Positions 1 through 13,177 of a stretch of DNA of 64,000 bases are shown piece after piece. Position 1 is the stretch's first letter. Every line of letters starts with the position of its first letter. The stretch spans positions 124,001-188,000 of the forward strand of contig CANJBL010000004.1 of the NCBI GenBank assembly GCA_947472795.1, read 5' to 3'. Both the position numbers and the translations under genes were made by a program. Origin of the DNA: Fidelibacterota bacterium. GTDB taxonomy: Bacteria > Pseudomonadota > Alphaproteobacteria > Rhodospirillales > Rhodospirillaceae. Below the pieces are notes generated by a model that saw nothing but the letters and a program-made list of their open reading frames with translations, was not told the DNA's origin and did not search any database.

Positions 1-80
1 CCGAACAAGCGGCCCATGTTGGCCTGAGCTTTGAAGACCTGATGGTTTGGATGGTGGAGAACGCGCAATGCGACGCCTAG
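1..80 (+). CDS. ddl: D-alanine--D-alanine ligase, C-terminal fragment (partial)
   Basis: Only the last 25 codons are inside the window, read in the frame that starts at base 3 and ends with TAG at 78-80. The tail includes EQAAHVGLSFEDLM, which closely resembles the C-terminal helix of alphaproteobacterial Ddl enzymes. Ddl joins two D-alanines in the cytoplasm to make the dipeptide used in peptidoglycan precursors. It overlaps the ftsQ start by 13 bases, as expected for the division and cell-wall cluster. The call rests on a short match plus gene order. Confidence 0.75.
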   Translation, partial: EQAAHVGLSFEDLMVWMVENAQCDA

Positions 81-913
81 TAGAATTTGTGAGCGTATCG
101 CGTAAGGCCCTCGCCTGGACGGGCGTGTGCCTTGCCGTTGTGGGTACAGGTGCCGCGCTCAAATTCACCAACCTCGGCACATCCGTGGGCACGACACTGA
201 CCAACGCACATGGTTCCATGGTCGATACCAGTGCCAGCCTTGGCATGCGCCTCAACGCGCTGACGGTTGAAGGCCGTGACAAGACACCGCGCGAAGAACT
301 ACTGGCTGCTCTCGACATCGAGCGCGGCGCACCCATTCTATCCATCGACGTCGCGCAAGCACGCACCGCGGTCGAAGCGCTGCCGTGGGTGAAGACCGCC
401 AAGGTCGAGCGCCGCCTGCCCGACGCCGTGCACATCATGATCGAAGAGCGCACGCCCTATGCGCTGTGGCAACGCGGTAAGCGCTATACGCTCGTTGATT
501 GCGACGGCAAATCCATCGTCGATGTGCCCACCGCCGATCAATCCCTGCCGCTCATTGTTGGCCCCGATGCACCGGCGCACGTCGCCGATCTGTTCGACGT
601 CCTGCGCGCCGAGAATGATCTCGCGCAGCGCGTCCGCGCCGCCGTGCGTGTCGGAGACCGCCGCTGGAACATCTATCTCGACTCCTTTGAGGGCGGTATC
701 GCCGTGCGCCTACCGGAAGAAGACATGGCCGGAGCCTGGACGCGCCTCGCCACATTGGAACGCGACCACAAGATTCTCGAACGCGATCTCGATTTCATCG
801 ATCTGCGTCTGGAAGACCGGCTTGTCGTGCGCGTGCACAAGGAGCCGGGCCAAGAGCCGCTGCCTGCCAAAAAGAAGTCCGCCGCAAGTGCGGGCCCTAA
901 ACAAAACATCTGA
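68..913 (+). CDS. ftsQ: Cell division protein FtsQ
   Basis: FtsQ is a single-pass inner-membrane divisome protein that links early and late division proteins. The 281-residue product has a short basic cytoplasmic N-terminus, one membrane segment at about residues 11-31, a POTRA-like region (LNALTVEGRDKTPREELLAA), and then the FtsQ beta domain (LPWVKTAKVERRLPDAVHI). I chose ATG 68 because GGAGA at 56-60 is well spaced from it. A TTG at 47 would add seven residues. It lies between ddl and ftsA in the usual order. Division-gene context and the family pattern make the call secure. Confidence 0.93.
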   Translation: MRRLVEFVSVSRKALAWTGVCLAVVGTGAALKFTNLGTSVGTTLTNAHGSMVDTSASLGMRLNALTVEGRDKTPREELLAALDIERGAPILSIDVAQARTAVEALPWVKTAKVERRLPDAVHIMIEERTPYALWQRGKRYTLVDCDGKSIVDVPTADQSLPLIVGPDAPAHVADLFDVLRAENDLAQRVRAAVRVGDRRWNIYLDSFEGGIAVRLPEEDMAGAWTRLATLERDHKILERDLDFIDLRLEDRLVVRVHKEPGQEPLPAKKKSAASAGPKQNI

Positions 914-962
914 GGACGGACCATGACTGCAATTTTCGGTATGCGACAGAGGAGTTCCACAG

Positions 963-2225
963 ATGGCTAAGCCAATTCCGCGCAACAGTTCGATCGCCGC
1001 CCTCGATGTGGGTACTACCAAAGTTGCCTGCATCATCGCTCAGATGGGCGCTCAGGAAAACGGGGGCGATGATTTCCACGTCACCGGCGTGGGCCATCAT
1101 CGCTCGCGCGGCATGCGCTCGGGCCAGATCACCAACCTCGACGAAGCGGAAGCCTCCGTGCGCGCCGCCGTCGATGCCGCCGAGCAGATGAGCAACAGCC
1201 GCATCGACAAGGTGTTCCTGAACATGTCCTGCGGTACGCCGCAGTCCACGCGCGTGGATGTGGAACTGGCGGTCTCGGGCCATCAGATCCGCGATACCGA
1301 CGTGCGCCGCGTGCTCGATCATGGCAGCGCCCAGTACGACGCCACGGACCGCGAACTGATCCACTGCATCCCGACGGGCTATTCCATCGACGGCGGCAAC
1401 GGCATCCTCGATCCGCGCGGCATGTACGGCGACAAGCTGGGGGTGAACATCCACCTCGTCACCGCCGCCATGGGCCCGGCGCGTAATCTCAATTCCGTCA
1501 TCGACCGCTGCGACCTGGATATCGAGGAGCGCGTGGTCACCCCTTACGCCTCCGGCCTCGCCTGTCTCGTCGATGACGAGAAGGATCTGGGTGTGACCGT
1601 CATCGACATGGGCGGTGGCACCACCTCCATCGCGGTCTTCATGGAAAGCCAGGTGGTCTACGTGGATACGCTGCCCTTGGGCGGCAACCACATCACCGGC
1701 GATATCGCCAAGGGCCTGTCCACACCGGTTGCCAAAGCCGAGCGCCTGAAGACAATTTACGGCAGCGTCATGCAGGCGCCGGGCGATTCCCGCGAACTGC
1801 TCAAGGTTCCCCTCGTCGGTGAAGAAGACGAAGAGAGCGCCAACGAAGTGCCGAAGTCGCTGCTGGTGCAGATCGTTCAGGCGCGCGTGGAAGAGACACT
1901 GGAACTCGTGCGCAACCACCTGGAAGCCTCCGGCTTCGCCAAGATGGCGGGCCGGCGTGTCGTGCTCACGGGCGGCGGCAGCCAGCTGGAAGGCGTGCGC
2001 GATCTGGCCGAGCTGGTGCTCGATAAACAAGTACGTCTTGGCCGCCCCAGGATGATCCGCGGTTTACCCGACTCACTATCCGGCCCGGCGTTCGCCACCG
2101 CCGTCGGCCTGCTCCGTTACGGCCTACGCGAACACGTGGCTAAACCAGACCATGCGGCCATGGCGGCCGCCAAAAGCAAACACAGCTTCGGCCGGATCGG
2201 TTCGTGGCTGCGGGAGAATTTCTAA
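963..2225 (+). CDS. ftsA: Cell division protein FtsA
   Basis: FtsA is an actin-like ATPase that anchors FtsZ to the inner membrane. The 420-residue protein shows the actin-fold phosphate loops DVGTTKVACII near the N-terminus and DMGGGTTSIAVF in the middle, plus the adenosine motif LTGGGSQLEG near residue 340. The C-terminal 12 residues (FGRIGSWLRENF) form the amphipathic membrane-targeting helix typical of alphaproteobacterial FtsA. An AGAGGAG Shine-Dalgarno lies about 9 bases upstream of the ATG. It sits between ftsQ and ftsZ. Confidence 0.96.
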   Translation: MAKPIPRNSSIAALDVGTTKVACIIAQMGAQENGGDDFHVTGVGHHRSRGMRSGQITNLDEAEASVRAAVDAAEQMSNSRIDKVFLNMSCGTPQSTRVDVELAVSGHQIRDTDVRRVLDHGSAQYDATDRELIHCIPTGYSIDGGNGILDPRGMYGDKLGVNIHLVTAAMGPARNLNSVIDRCDLDIEERVVTPYASGLACLVDDEKDLGVTVIDMGGGTTSIAVFMESQVVYVDTLPLGGNHITGDIAKGLSTPVAKAERLKTIYGSVMQAPGDSRELLKVPLVGEEDEESANEVPKSLLVQIVQARVEETLELVRNHLEASGFAKMAGRRVVLTGGGSQLEGVRDLAELVLDKQVRLGRPRMIRGLPDSLSGPAFATAVGLLRYGLREHVAKPDHAAMAAAKSKHSFGRIGSWLRENF

Positions 2226-2364
2226 TGGGGAGAGACCAACCAAGAATCGAAGGGCATACGACTGAGTCGACCGGTCCGCCTGCCCGCCAACGATCCCGAA
2301 GAAACCTTCGAACCATAAAATATAAGACCGTTGCAACGAGCTTAGAAAAATCCGGAGAACAAAA

Positions 2365-4200
2365 ATGACCATCAATATCAGCATCCCCAAGACGACCATT
2401 GAGGCGCAACTGAAGCCGCGCATCACCGTGATCGGCGTCGGCGGCGCCGGTGGCAATGCCGTCAACAACATGATCCAGAGTGCCATGGAAGGCGTGGACT
2501 TCGTCGTCGCCAATACCGACGCGCAGGCCCTCGCCTCCTCGCGCACTGACCGCCGCATCCAGCTGGGCCGCGATACCACGCAAGGCCTCGGCGCGGGTGC
2601 GCGTCCCGACATCGGCCGTTATGCCGCTGAAGAAGCGCTTGAGATCATCAGCCGTGAATTGGAAGGCGCGCACATGGCCTTCATCACCGCCGGCATGGGC
2701 GGCGGCACGGGCACCGGTGCGGCACCCGTCATCGCTCGCGTGGCGCGTGAACTGAAAGTGCTCACGGTCGGTGTTGTGACCAAGCCGTTCCACTTCGAAG
2801 GCGCGCACCGCATGCGCATGGCCGAAGCCGGCATCGAAGAGCTGTCGCAGTACGTCGACACGCTCATCGTCATTCCGAACCAGAACCTGTTCCGTGTCGC
2901 CAACGAGAAGACCACCTTCGCCGATGCCTTCAAGATGGCCGACGATGTGCTTCACGGCGGCGTGCGCAGTGTCACCGACCTGATGACGATGCCGGGCATG
3001 ATCAACCTGGACTTCGCCGATGTGCGTACCGTCATGCAGGCCATGGGCCGCGCCATGATGGGCACGGGCGAAGCTTCCGGCGACCGCCGCGCGCTCGACG
3101 CAGCCGAAGCCGCCATCGCCAATCCGCTGTTGGAAGAAAGCTCCATGCGCGGCGCCAAGGGCGTGCTCATCAACATCACGGGCGGCAACGACATCACGCT
3201 GTTCGAAGTCGATGAAGCGGCGAACCGTATCCGTGATGAAGTCGAGTCCGATGCGCACATCATCTTCGGCTCGTGCTTCGACGAAAGCCTGGAAGGCAAG
3301 ATCCGCGTCTCGGTTGTTGCCACCGGCATCGAAACGGAAGCTGCCGAACAACCACGCCCGATGCAGGCTCCGGCCCGCACGGAAGTGCGTACCGCCACCC
3401 GCCGCATCCCGGAAGTCCGTTCGGCAGCCCCGACGGCTCGCCCGACGGTCGCGGCACCAACGCAGCCGACCTTCGGCGGCTTTGGCTTCGGCGGCCCGAC
3501 CCTGGCGCCCGCGACCGGCACCATGGATCTGGAAGCTGAAGAGCAAGCTCTGCTGGAAATGGCTGCAGCCGTGAAGGCCGAGATCGCCCATGCGGCTCCG
3601 CCGGCCTCGATGCTTGCGCCGATGACTGAAGTGGAAGCTCCGGCGCCTATCGCCGCGGCACCCGCTCCAGCCCCGGCTCCGGTCATGGCCCCGGTCATGG
3701 CTCTGCAGCCGCAATCTCAAGCCGCCGCCGTGGCTGAAGCTGTGGCCCGCGCGCCGATGGCGGCACCGGCGCGTCAGCCTTCGATCTCGCCCTTCAGCAC
3801 CATGGCCCCTGGTATCGAGCGGCCGCGCGATACGTTCATCCCGCGTCCGCCCATTGAACCTCGTATGGAACCCCGTGCGGAACCCCGCATGGAGTACAGA
3901 GTCGAAGCGAAGGTGGAAGCTAAGCCGGAACTGCCGCTGGAGCCGGTGGCCTCGGCCGCCGAGCAGACTCTGGCCGCTGCTTTGCCGCCGCGCCAAGAGC
4001 CCAACCGTATCCGCCTGTTCGACCGCTACCGCAGCCTGACCGCCAAGCCGCGGGTCGAAGAAGCCCCGGCCGCGCCCCAACCCCAGGCCAAGGTTGAACG
4101 GGGATTGAATATCTCCGTCGGACCGCAGGACCGCCCGATCGCCTCTCATTCGGAAGATGAGTTGGAAATCCCGGCTTTCCTGCGCCGTCAGGCCAATTAA
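2365..4200 (+). CDS. ftsZ: Cell division GTPase FtsZ (long-linker form)
   Basis: FtsZ polymerises into the division ring. The tubulin signature [10 protein letters not shown] is at about residues 112-121, and the globular core ends near residue 325. It is followed by an unusually long linker of about 260 residues rich in Ala, Pro, Glu and Arg, with short repeats such as [17 protein letters not shown]. The terminal peptide [11 protein letters not shown] is the conserved FtsA-binding tail. At 611 residues it is far longer than E. coli FtsZ (383), but extended linkers are known in alphaproteobacteria. A strong terminator follows the stop. Confidence 0.97.
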   Translation: MTINISIPKTTIEAQLKPRITVIGVGGAGGNAVNNMIQSAMEGVDFVVANTDAQALASSRTDRRIQLGRDTTQGLGAGARPDIGRYAAEEALEIISRELEGAHMAFITAGMGGGTGTGAAPVIARVARELKVLTVGVVTKPFHFEGAHRMRMAEAGIEELSQYVDTLIVIPNQNLFRVANEKTTFADAFKMADDVLHGGVRSVTDLMTMPGMINLDFADVRTVMQAMGRAMMGTGEASGDRRALDAAEAAIANPLLEESSMRGAKGVLINITGGNDITLFEVDEAANRIRDEVESDAHIIFGSCFDESLEGKIRVSVVATGIETEAAEQPRPMQAPARTEVRTATRRIPEVRSAAPTARPTVAAPTQPTFGGFGFGGPTLAPATGTMDLEAEEQALLEMAAAVKAEIAHAAPPASMLAPMTEVEAPAPIAAAPAPAPAPVMAPVMALQPQSQAAAVAEAVARAPMAAPARQPSISPFSTMAPGIERPRDTFIPRPPIEPRMEPRAEPRMEYRVEAKVEAKPELPLEPVASAAEQTLAAALPPRQEPNRIRLFDRYRSLTAKPRVEEAPAAPQPQAKVERGLNISVGPQDRPIASHSEDELEIPAFLRRQAN

Positions 4201-4236
4201 CTGGGCCAACTAACACTTATATATAAGCCAGACCGG

Positions 4237-4273
4237 AAGGCCCGCACCGCAAGGTGCGGGCCTTCTTCTTTTT
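4237..4273 (+). terminator. Rho-independent terminator after ftsZ
   Basis: A 12-bp perfect stem (AAGGCCCGCACC at 4237-4248, GGTGCGGGCCTT at 4253-4264) with a GCAA tetraloop is followed by a T-rich run. It closes the ddl-ftsQ-ftsA-ftsZ transcript before the enoyl-CoA hydratase gene. Confidence 0.93.
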
Positions 4274-4344
4274 GTGCACTGCGATTGCGCTGGACCGGAT
4301 GACCGCCTAACCTGCGCCTTCCTTTCCTGAAGCGGTGAACAGTC

Positions 4345-5121
4345 ATGACTTACGAAAACATCCTGGTTGAAACGCGCGGCAACGTTGGCCTCATCACACT
4401 CAACCGGCCCAAGGCGCTGAATGCCCTTTCGGCTGGCCTCGTGAAGGACATGGCCGCGGCCCTGGATGCCTACGAGAGCGACCCGGACGTGCGCTGCATT
4501 GTCATCACCGGCAGCGAGAAAGCTTTTGCGGCCGGCGCCGACATCAAGGAGATGGCCGGCTTCGATTTCATGGATGTCTACCTGCAGGATTTCATCACCG
4601 TCGGCTGGGAGCGCGTGACCAAGTGCCGCAAGCCGGTGATCGCGGCGGTGGCCGGCTTTGCACTGGGCGGCGGCTGCGAGATGGCCATGATGTGCGACTT
4701 CATCATTGCCGCCGACACGGCGAAGTTCGGCCAGCCGGAGATCACGCTGGGCATCATTCCCGGCGCGGGAGGCACGCAGCGCCTGACGCGCTACGTCGGC
4801 AAATCGAAAGCCATGGAGATGGTGCTGACGGCGCGCCAGATGGACGCCGCCGAGGCGGAGCGCAGCGGCTTGGTCAGCCGCGTGGTACCCGCCGCCGATC
4901 TGGTGGCGGAAGCCGTGAAGACCGCGCAGAAAATCGCCGATCTCTCGCTGCCCGTGGTCATGATGGCCAAGGAAGCCGTCAACCGCGCCTATGAGACCAC
5001 GCTGGCCGAAGGGGTGCACTTCGAGCGGCGCATGTTCCATGCCACCTTTGCCATCGCGGACCAAAAGGAAGGCATGGCCGCCTTCGTGGAAAAGCGCAAA
5101 GCGGCCTTCAAGCACAGATAG
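4345..5121 (+). CDS. Enoyl-CoA hydratase / isomerase family protein
   Basis: A 258-residue crotonase-fold enzyme that probably adds water to 2-enoyl-CoA in fatty acid or amino acid breakdown. Visible family features are the N-terminal [12 protein letters not shown], the oxyanion-hole motif AAGADIKEM near residue 65, and the catalytic region [17 protein letters not shown] followed by [20 protein letters not shown], which carries both glutamates expected of a true hydratase. Full length for the family. It is a monocistronic-looking gene between ftsZ and lpxC, which are neighbours in many alphaproteobacteria, so it appears to be a local insertion into that order. Confidence 0.92.
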   Translation: MTYENILVETRGNVGLITLNRPKALNALSAGLVKDMAAALDAYESDPDVRCIVITGSEKAFAAGADIKEMAGFDFMDVYLQDFITVGWERVTKCRKPVIAAVAGFALGGGCEMAMMCDFIIAADTAKFGQPEITLGIIPGAGGTQRLTRYVGKSKAMEMVLTARQMDAAEAERSGLVSRVVPAADLVAEAVKTAQKIADLSLPVVMMAKEAVNRAYETTLAEGVHFERRMFHATFAIADQKEGMAAFVEKRKAAFKHR

Positions 5122-5573
5122 TGCCCACCCCGAGTCTTCGCGGCAGGCATTCAACCTCATAGCGGGGCAAACCCGGGCGACCGCCCGTTTCGATTGCGCC
5201 GGCCGCTTTTGAGCTGCCGGGAACTGGGCCGTCCTTCGCGCTTACCGTGTCCAGCGAATGAGTCGCATATCGCCTAAAAAGGGCGTTTTCCTGCGATGAA
5301 CTATCCCTTTTTACATGAATAGGCATAAATATATTATGCCTTTATAGCTCAAAACTGCACTCTTCTGTTGGTGGAGAGAGGCCAGGTGGGTTGGCCCTAA
5401 GACCTTAAAAGCCCGGCAAAATGTTGTGTTTGAATAATTTTTTCCTTGTCAAAGGAGAACAATTTGTAAAAATAGTTGTTGAATACGGTGATCGGGGGAT
5501 TGCTACCGAACCAGGCTCTGAGACGGGCATGTGCAATGCTTGTAGCAGGCGCCAGTAGAAAGATCGGTGAAGA
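5122..5573. other. Intergenic region upstream of lpxC with a small inverted repeat
   Basis: No convincing gene is present in these 450 bases. The second half is AT-rich compared with the flanks. AGGCATAA at 5321-5328 and TTATGCCT at 5334-5341 form a perfect 8-bp inverted repeat around a 5-base spacer, which could be an operator or a weak terminator of the upstream gene. The AT-rich run at 5400-5500 is the most likely place for an lpxC promoter, but I cannot assign -35 and -10 boxes with confidence. Confidence 0.5.
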
Positions 5574-6575
5574 ATGACTTTTGACGCTAGCACCCCCCAA
5601 GGCGCCTTTGGCGCGCCCATTGGTAACTCCACATCTGTAGAACAGCGCCGCCCCGTCTTTCAAAAAACATTGAAGACATCCATAGGCTGTACCGGCGTAG
5701 GTTTGCATAGCGGCGTGCGCGTCGCGATGAAGCTTCATCCCGCAGCGCCGAACACGGGCGTTGTCTTTAAGCGTGTCGATCTGATTGGTGGCGGCGCCAC
5801 AATCAAAGCCCGCTGGGACCGCGTCGCCGACTCTCGCATGTGCACGGTGCTGGCCGACAACAACGGCATCAGTGTCGCCACGGTCGAGCATTTGATGTCC
5901 GCGCTTTACGGCATGGCCGTCGATAACGTCGTTGTCGAGTTGAACGGCCCGGAAGTACCGGCCATGGACGGCAGCGCCGAGCCCTTTATCTTCCTGATCG
6001 AGTGCGCCGGCGTGATCGAGCAAGACGCGCCGCGCCGCGCGTTGCGCATCCTGAAGCCCCGCTCCTACGCCAATGGCAACAAGTATGTGGCGCTGGCGCC
6101 CTGGCACGACGGCCTGCGCGTGGATTTCCATATCGACTTTCACGCCTCGGCCATCGGCCGCCAAGCGTGCTCGTTCACGGTCGATCCGGAAACCTATCGC
6201 GACGAACTCAGCCGTGCGCGCACCTTCGGCCTTCTGTCGGATGTCACCGCTCTGCGCGAAGCCGGCCTTGCGCGCGGCGGCAGCCTAACCAATGCGATTG
6301 TCGTCGATGGCGACCGTGTCCTGAACAACGAGGGTCTGCGCCACGAGAATGAGTTCGTGCGCCACAAGGCTCTGGATGCCATTGGTGACCTTTACCTGGC
6401 CGGCCATCCCATCATCGCCCACTTCACGGGGCGGTGCTCCAGCCATGCCGATACCGCCCGCCTGATGCGCCAGGTTTACGCGGACCGGACGTGCTGGGAG
6501 ATGGTCGAAATGTGGCAGGACGAACCAGCGGTGAACTCCTGGATCGAACGGCCCAGCCGCGTCGCCTTCGCGTAA
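5574..6575 (+). CDS. lpxC: UDP-3-O-acyl-N-acetylglucosamine deacetylase LpxC
   Basis: LpxC catalyses the committed step of lipid A synthesis in the cytoplasm, a zinc-dependent deacetylation. The 333-residue protein has the family opening QKTLKTSIGCTGVGLHSG at residues 30-47, a zinc-ligand His in VEHLMSAL (H106), and HKALD with H264 and D268 as the other zinc ligands. GPEVPAMDGSAEPF and ARTFGLL are further LpxC blocks. The first 28 residues form an extension that may be disordered. The lpxC-bamD-recN-ligA order downstream of ftsZ is shared with other alphaproteobacteria. Confidence 0.96.
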   Translation: MTFDASTPQGAFGAPIGNSTSVEQRRPVFQKTLKTSIGCTGVGLHSGVRVAMKLHPAAPNTGVVFKRVDLIGGGATIKARWDRVADSRMCTVLADNNGISVATVEHLMSALYGMAVDNVVVELNGPEVPAMDGSAEPFIFLIECAGVIEQDAPRRALRILKPRSYANGNKYVALAPWHDGLRVDFHIDFHASAIGRQACSFTVDPETYRDELSRARTFGLLSDVTALREAGLARGGSLTNAIVVDGDRVLNNEGLRHENEFVRHKALDAIGDLYLAGHPIIAHFTGRCSSHADTARLMRQVYADRTCWEMVEMWQDEPAVNSWIERPSRVAFA

Positions 6576-6763
6576 TCACCTCGCGTCATCCCGGGCACAG
6601 ATCAGCTTTCCGTAACAACTTGAATTGGGCGTGATTTTCGCCCCATCTTGGCTTGCCTGCGAGCCCGTGACAGGGCGGCTGCCGGTGATATACTGCGCCC
6701 TCATTGGCAGGCCGGACTTTATTAAAGCCGCGTTTGCTTCCACCCTTTTCTGTCTGAAGACTC

Positions 6764-7738
6764 ATGGGCCTTAGCCGTTTCTCGTTGCCTGTCCTCCGCC
6801 GCTGCCTCGCAGCACCTCTGATCGCCATTATGGCTATCGGTGCGCTGGCCGCCTGTTCCAAGGATAAGGAACTCGCCTACAAGGACCAGACGGTTTACGA
6901 AATCTACAGCCAGGCTGTGGTGCATCTGGACAACGGCCGCTACACCGAAGCGGCTAAGTATTTCGACGAAGTGGAACGCCAGCATCCCTATTCCGTCTGG
7001 GCGACCACCGCCAAGTTGATGTCGGCATATTCCCACTATCATGCCAGCGAATACGACGATGCCGTGTCACGCCTTGACCGCTTCATCGCAGTGCATCCAG
7101 GCAACCGCGACATCGCTTATGCCTATTACCTGAAAGCGCTGTGCTATTACGAACAGATCGCCGACGTGCGCCGCGATCAGGAAGACACGCGTAAAGCCCT
7201 CGACTCTCTGCAAGACGTGGTGACACGCTTTCCGACCACGCCCTATGGCCGCGATGCGCGCCTGAAGCTCGATCTCACGCGCGACCATCTGGCCGCCAAG
7301 GAAATGGACGTGGGGCGTTATTACCTGAACACGCGCTACTACCTTGCCGCCATCAACCGCTTTAAGACCGTCGTGACGACCTACAGCACCACCAGCCACG
7401 TGCCCGAAGCGCTGGAGCGTTTGGTGGAAGCCTATACGGCGCTGGGTCTGGCGGATGAAGCCCAGAAAGCCGCCGCCGTACTGGGTTTCAACTACCCGTC
7501 CAGCGACTGGTATAAAGACTCTTACGCCATCGCTTTGCGCACCGATCGCCGCATGGCCGATCCCAAACCTAAAAACACGCTGACACCCGTACCGCCCAAC
7601 GGCAGCCCACGCTCGGCGCAGCCCACGGCGAACCCGGCCCAGGAAACCGAGCGGCTCGCGCGCCCGCCACAGCCGACGGATTCCATGGGCAATCCGGGCC
7701 AGATTCCGGAAGTCCGGCCCACGACGCCAACGCCCTAA
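6764..7738 (+). CDS. bamD: Outer-membrane assembly lipoprotein BamD
   Basis: BamD is an essential lipoprotein of the BAM complex that inserts beta-barrels into the outer membrane. The N-terminal signal ends in the lipobox LAAC with the lipidated cysteine at residue 31. The body, residues 45-270, contains TPR-like repeats (VYEIYSQAVVHLDNGRYTEA, YGRDARLKLDLTRDHLA) as in the ComL/YfiO family. The last 55 residues are a Pro/Thr-rich tail not needed for the fold. It lies between lpxC and recN, a conserved order. Confidence 0.95.
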   Translation: MGLSRFSLPVLRRCLAAPLIAIMAIGALAACSKDKELAYKDQTVYEIYSQAVVHLDNGRYTEAAKYFDEVERQHPYSVWATTAKLMSAYSHYHASEYDDAVSRLDRFIAVHPGNRDIAYAYYLKALCYYEQIADVRRDQEDTRKALDSLQDVVTRFPTTPYGRDARLKLDLTRDHLAAKEMDVGRYYLNTRYYLAAINRFKTVVTTYSTTSHVPEALERLVEAYTALGLADEAQKAAAVLGFNYPSSDWYKDSYAIALRTDRRMADPKPKNTLTPVPPNGSPRSAQPTANPAQETERLARPPQPTDSMGNPGQIPEVRPTTPTP

Positions 7739-7757
7739 CGGAAAAACGCGGCGACAC

Positions 7758-11512
<3,755 letters not shown>

Positions 11513-11632
11513 AGCTTGGTTATATCCTCGCCCATGAACAGCCACCGGAGACTGCGTCGACTTAGCTAACCGGGCCTTACGAGGTCCGGTCGCTACGCGT
11601 CCGCATTTTCAATTCTCTCCGGAGTTCTTCCC

Positions 11633-12427
11633 ATGACGTCTCATGCTCAAGACGCCGCGACGCACGCGGCGGACATCGCCTATCAATTTACGGCCCAGGC
11701 TGCGAGTTTTGCCGCAGCACCCGAACTGCATTCCGAAGCCGCGCTGGCCGCCATGGTCAATGCCGCACAGGCTACAGCTAATGACCTTTCGCTGGATGTA
11801 GCCTGCGGTCCCGGCACTGTTGCAGCTGCTTTCGCGCGCCACGTGAACCGCGCCCATGGCATCGACGCGACGCCAGCCATGCTGGAACAGGCGCAAGCGC
11901 TGACCGCGCACGAGCAGCTCACGAACATCACCTGGCACCAGGGCGATGCCACAGCCCTGCCCTTCACCGACGATTGCTTCGACATCGTCACCTGCCGCTT
12001 TGCGTTTCATCACATGCTCTCGCCCGCCAGCGTCTTCGCCGAGATGGTGCGCGTGACAAAACCGGGCGGGCGCGTGGTGCTGAGCGATGCCGTGTGCTCC
12101 GACGATTCTGTGAAGGCGACGGCTTTCAACGCCATGGAACGTTTCCGCGATCCTTCGACGGTGGAATTCCGCACTTTCGGATTCTTAAAAGCCTTATTTG
12201 CCCAACATGGTTTGCCGGAACCGGCGTTAACGACTTTCCGCGTGCCCTATGAAGCGACACAGTTCGTGGCGCGCTCTTTCCCCGCCAATGATGACCGCGC
12301 AGGATTGCTGAAAGTGCTGGAAGACTCCGTGGACGGCGACACCTTGGGCATGGGATCGCGGCGTGAAAACGGGAAGGTGTTCCTCGCCTTCAATGCCGTG
12401 ATCTTGGCAGCGACCAAACCGGCTTAG
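11633..12427 (+). CDS. Class I SAM-dependent methyltransferase (UbiE-like fold)
   Basis: A 264-residue cytoplasmic methyltransferase. The SAM-binding loop is LDVACGPGTVAAAFA at about residues 53-67, followed by GIDATPAMLEQAQ, the adenine pocket GDATALPF, and ITCRFAFHHM-like and VTKPGGRVVL blocks typical of the Methyltransf_11/UbiE group. The substrate cannot be told from sequence, and the neighbours give no clue. The gene stands alone, with a terminator-like hairpin after its stop. Confidence 0.85.
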   Translation: MTSHAQDAATHAADIAYQFTAQAASFAAAPELHSEAALAAMVNAAQATANDLSLDVACGPGTVAAAFARHVNRAHGIDATPAMLEQAQALTAHEQLTNITWHQGDATALPFTDDCFDIVTCRFAFHHMLSPASVFAEMVRVTKPGGRVVLSDAVCSDDSVKATAFNAMERFRDPSTVEFRTFGFLKALFAQHGLPEPALTTFRVPYEATQFVARSFPANDDRAGLLKVLEDSVDGDTLGMGSRRENGKVFLAFNAVILAATKPA

Positions 12428-12450
12428 GATTTGTTCCCGTACCCGCACCA

Positions 12451-12491
12451 AAAAGCGTGTGTGAGAAGCGCAATTTTTCACACACGTCTTT
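12451..12491 (+). terminator. Terminator-like hairpin after the methyltransferase gene
   Basis: CGTGTGTGA at 12456-12464 pairs perfectly with TCACACACG at 12478-12486. The stem is flanked by an A run on the left and TCTTTT on the right, so it may work in either direction. Confidence 0.65.
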
Positions 12492-12542
12492 TCCGCGCGG
12501 CGATAAACTCCGGTCCTCCGCAGCCAAGAAAGGACACCTCGC

Positions 12543-13112
12543 ATGGCCGCCCGCAAGAAAGCCAAAAAGCCCACCCGCGCTTCCGCAAAAACACCGCGCA
12601 AGAAGGCGGTAAAGAAATCCGCCACGCGCCGGGCGAAGGTGAACCCGCTCGCCAAGGGCATGCACACGGTGACGCCGTATCTGTGCTTCCAGGATGCAGC
12701 CTTCGCCATGGCCTTCTATGAAGCAGCCTTCGGCGCGAAGGAAATCTACCGGCTCATGGATGCTGGCAACAAGATCGGCCATGCCGAGATGCGCATCGGC
12801 GATTCCGTGGTGATGTGTTCCGATGAGTTCGAAAATATGTCTGTCAGCGCCAAGACGCTCAACGGCTCACCGGTGAAGCTGAGCATCATGGTGAAGAACC
12901 CCGACGCCTTCATGCAAAAAGCTTTGGCGGCGGGCGCGACGATGGTGCGTCCCATGGCCGACCAGTTCTACGGCTGGCGCTCGGGTGTCGTGATGGACCC
13001 TTTCGGTTACTCGTGGTTTATCGGCGCCCAGATCGAGGTCGTTTCACCCCGGGAAATGCAGAAACGCATGGACAAGTTCATCGCCGCCCATAAGACCGAA
13101 GGCGCCGCATAG
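12543..13112 (+). CDS. VOC superfamily (PhnB/glyoxalase-like) protein with lysine-rich N-terminus
   Basis: Residues 37-175 match PhnB-type vicinal-oxygen-chelate proteins: HTVTPYLCFQDAAFAMAFYE, IGHAEMRIGDSVVMCSDE, and the closing DPFGYSWFIG near residue 160. Such proteins are small metal-binding or resistance-type enzymes whose substrates are often unknown. The first 37 residues are unusual: a Lys/Arg/Ala-rich tail (KKAKKPTRASAKTPRKKAVK) like a histone H1 or nucleic-acid-binding tail. The ATG follows an AAAGGA ribosome-binding sequence, so the tail appears to be translated. Confidence 0.85.
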   Translation: MAARKKAKKPTRASAKTPRKKAVKKSATRRAKVNPLAKGMHTVTPYLCFQDAAFAMAFYEAAFGAKEIYRLMDAGNKIGHAEMRIGDSVVMCSDEFENMSVSAKTLNGSPVKLSIMVKNPDAFMQKALAAGATMVRPMADQFYGWRSGVVMDPFGYSWFIGAQIEVVSPREMQKRMDKFIAAHKTEGAA

Positions 13113-13126
13113 ATCCGCCCCTTGCC

Positions 13127-13168
13127 ATACCTTGTAGTTAGAGGTATATACCTTTAACTACAAGGTAT
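13127..13168. promoter_or_regulatory. 42-bp nearly perfect palindrome, probable PadR operator
   Basis: ATACCTTGTAGTTA (13127-13140) and TAACTACAAGGTAT (13155-13168) are perfect inverted arms. The spacer holds AGGTATATACCT (13142-13153), itself a perfect palindrome with the same centre. Only one base pair (13141/13154) breaks symmetry. The site lies 9 bases before the padR start, next to its ribosome-binding site, as expected for autorepression by a dimeric regulator. Confidence 0.8.
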
Positions 13169-13177
13169 GGAGGCCTC

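Noticed and set aside
923-970. A 15-codon micro-ORF overlapping the ftsA start
   Set aside because: It has a possible ribosome-binding site but no recognisable product, and chance short frames are common. A coupling role cannot be supported from sequence alone.
2140-4209. A 689-codon open frame on the minus strand across ftsZ
   Set aside because: It is the complementary shadow of ftsZ; its translation is Arg/His/Gly-rich with no family pattern, as expected in GC-rich DNA.
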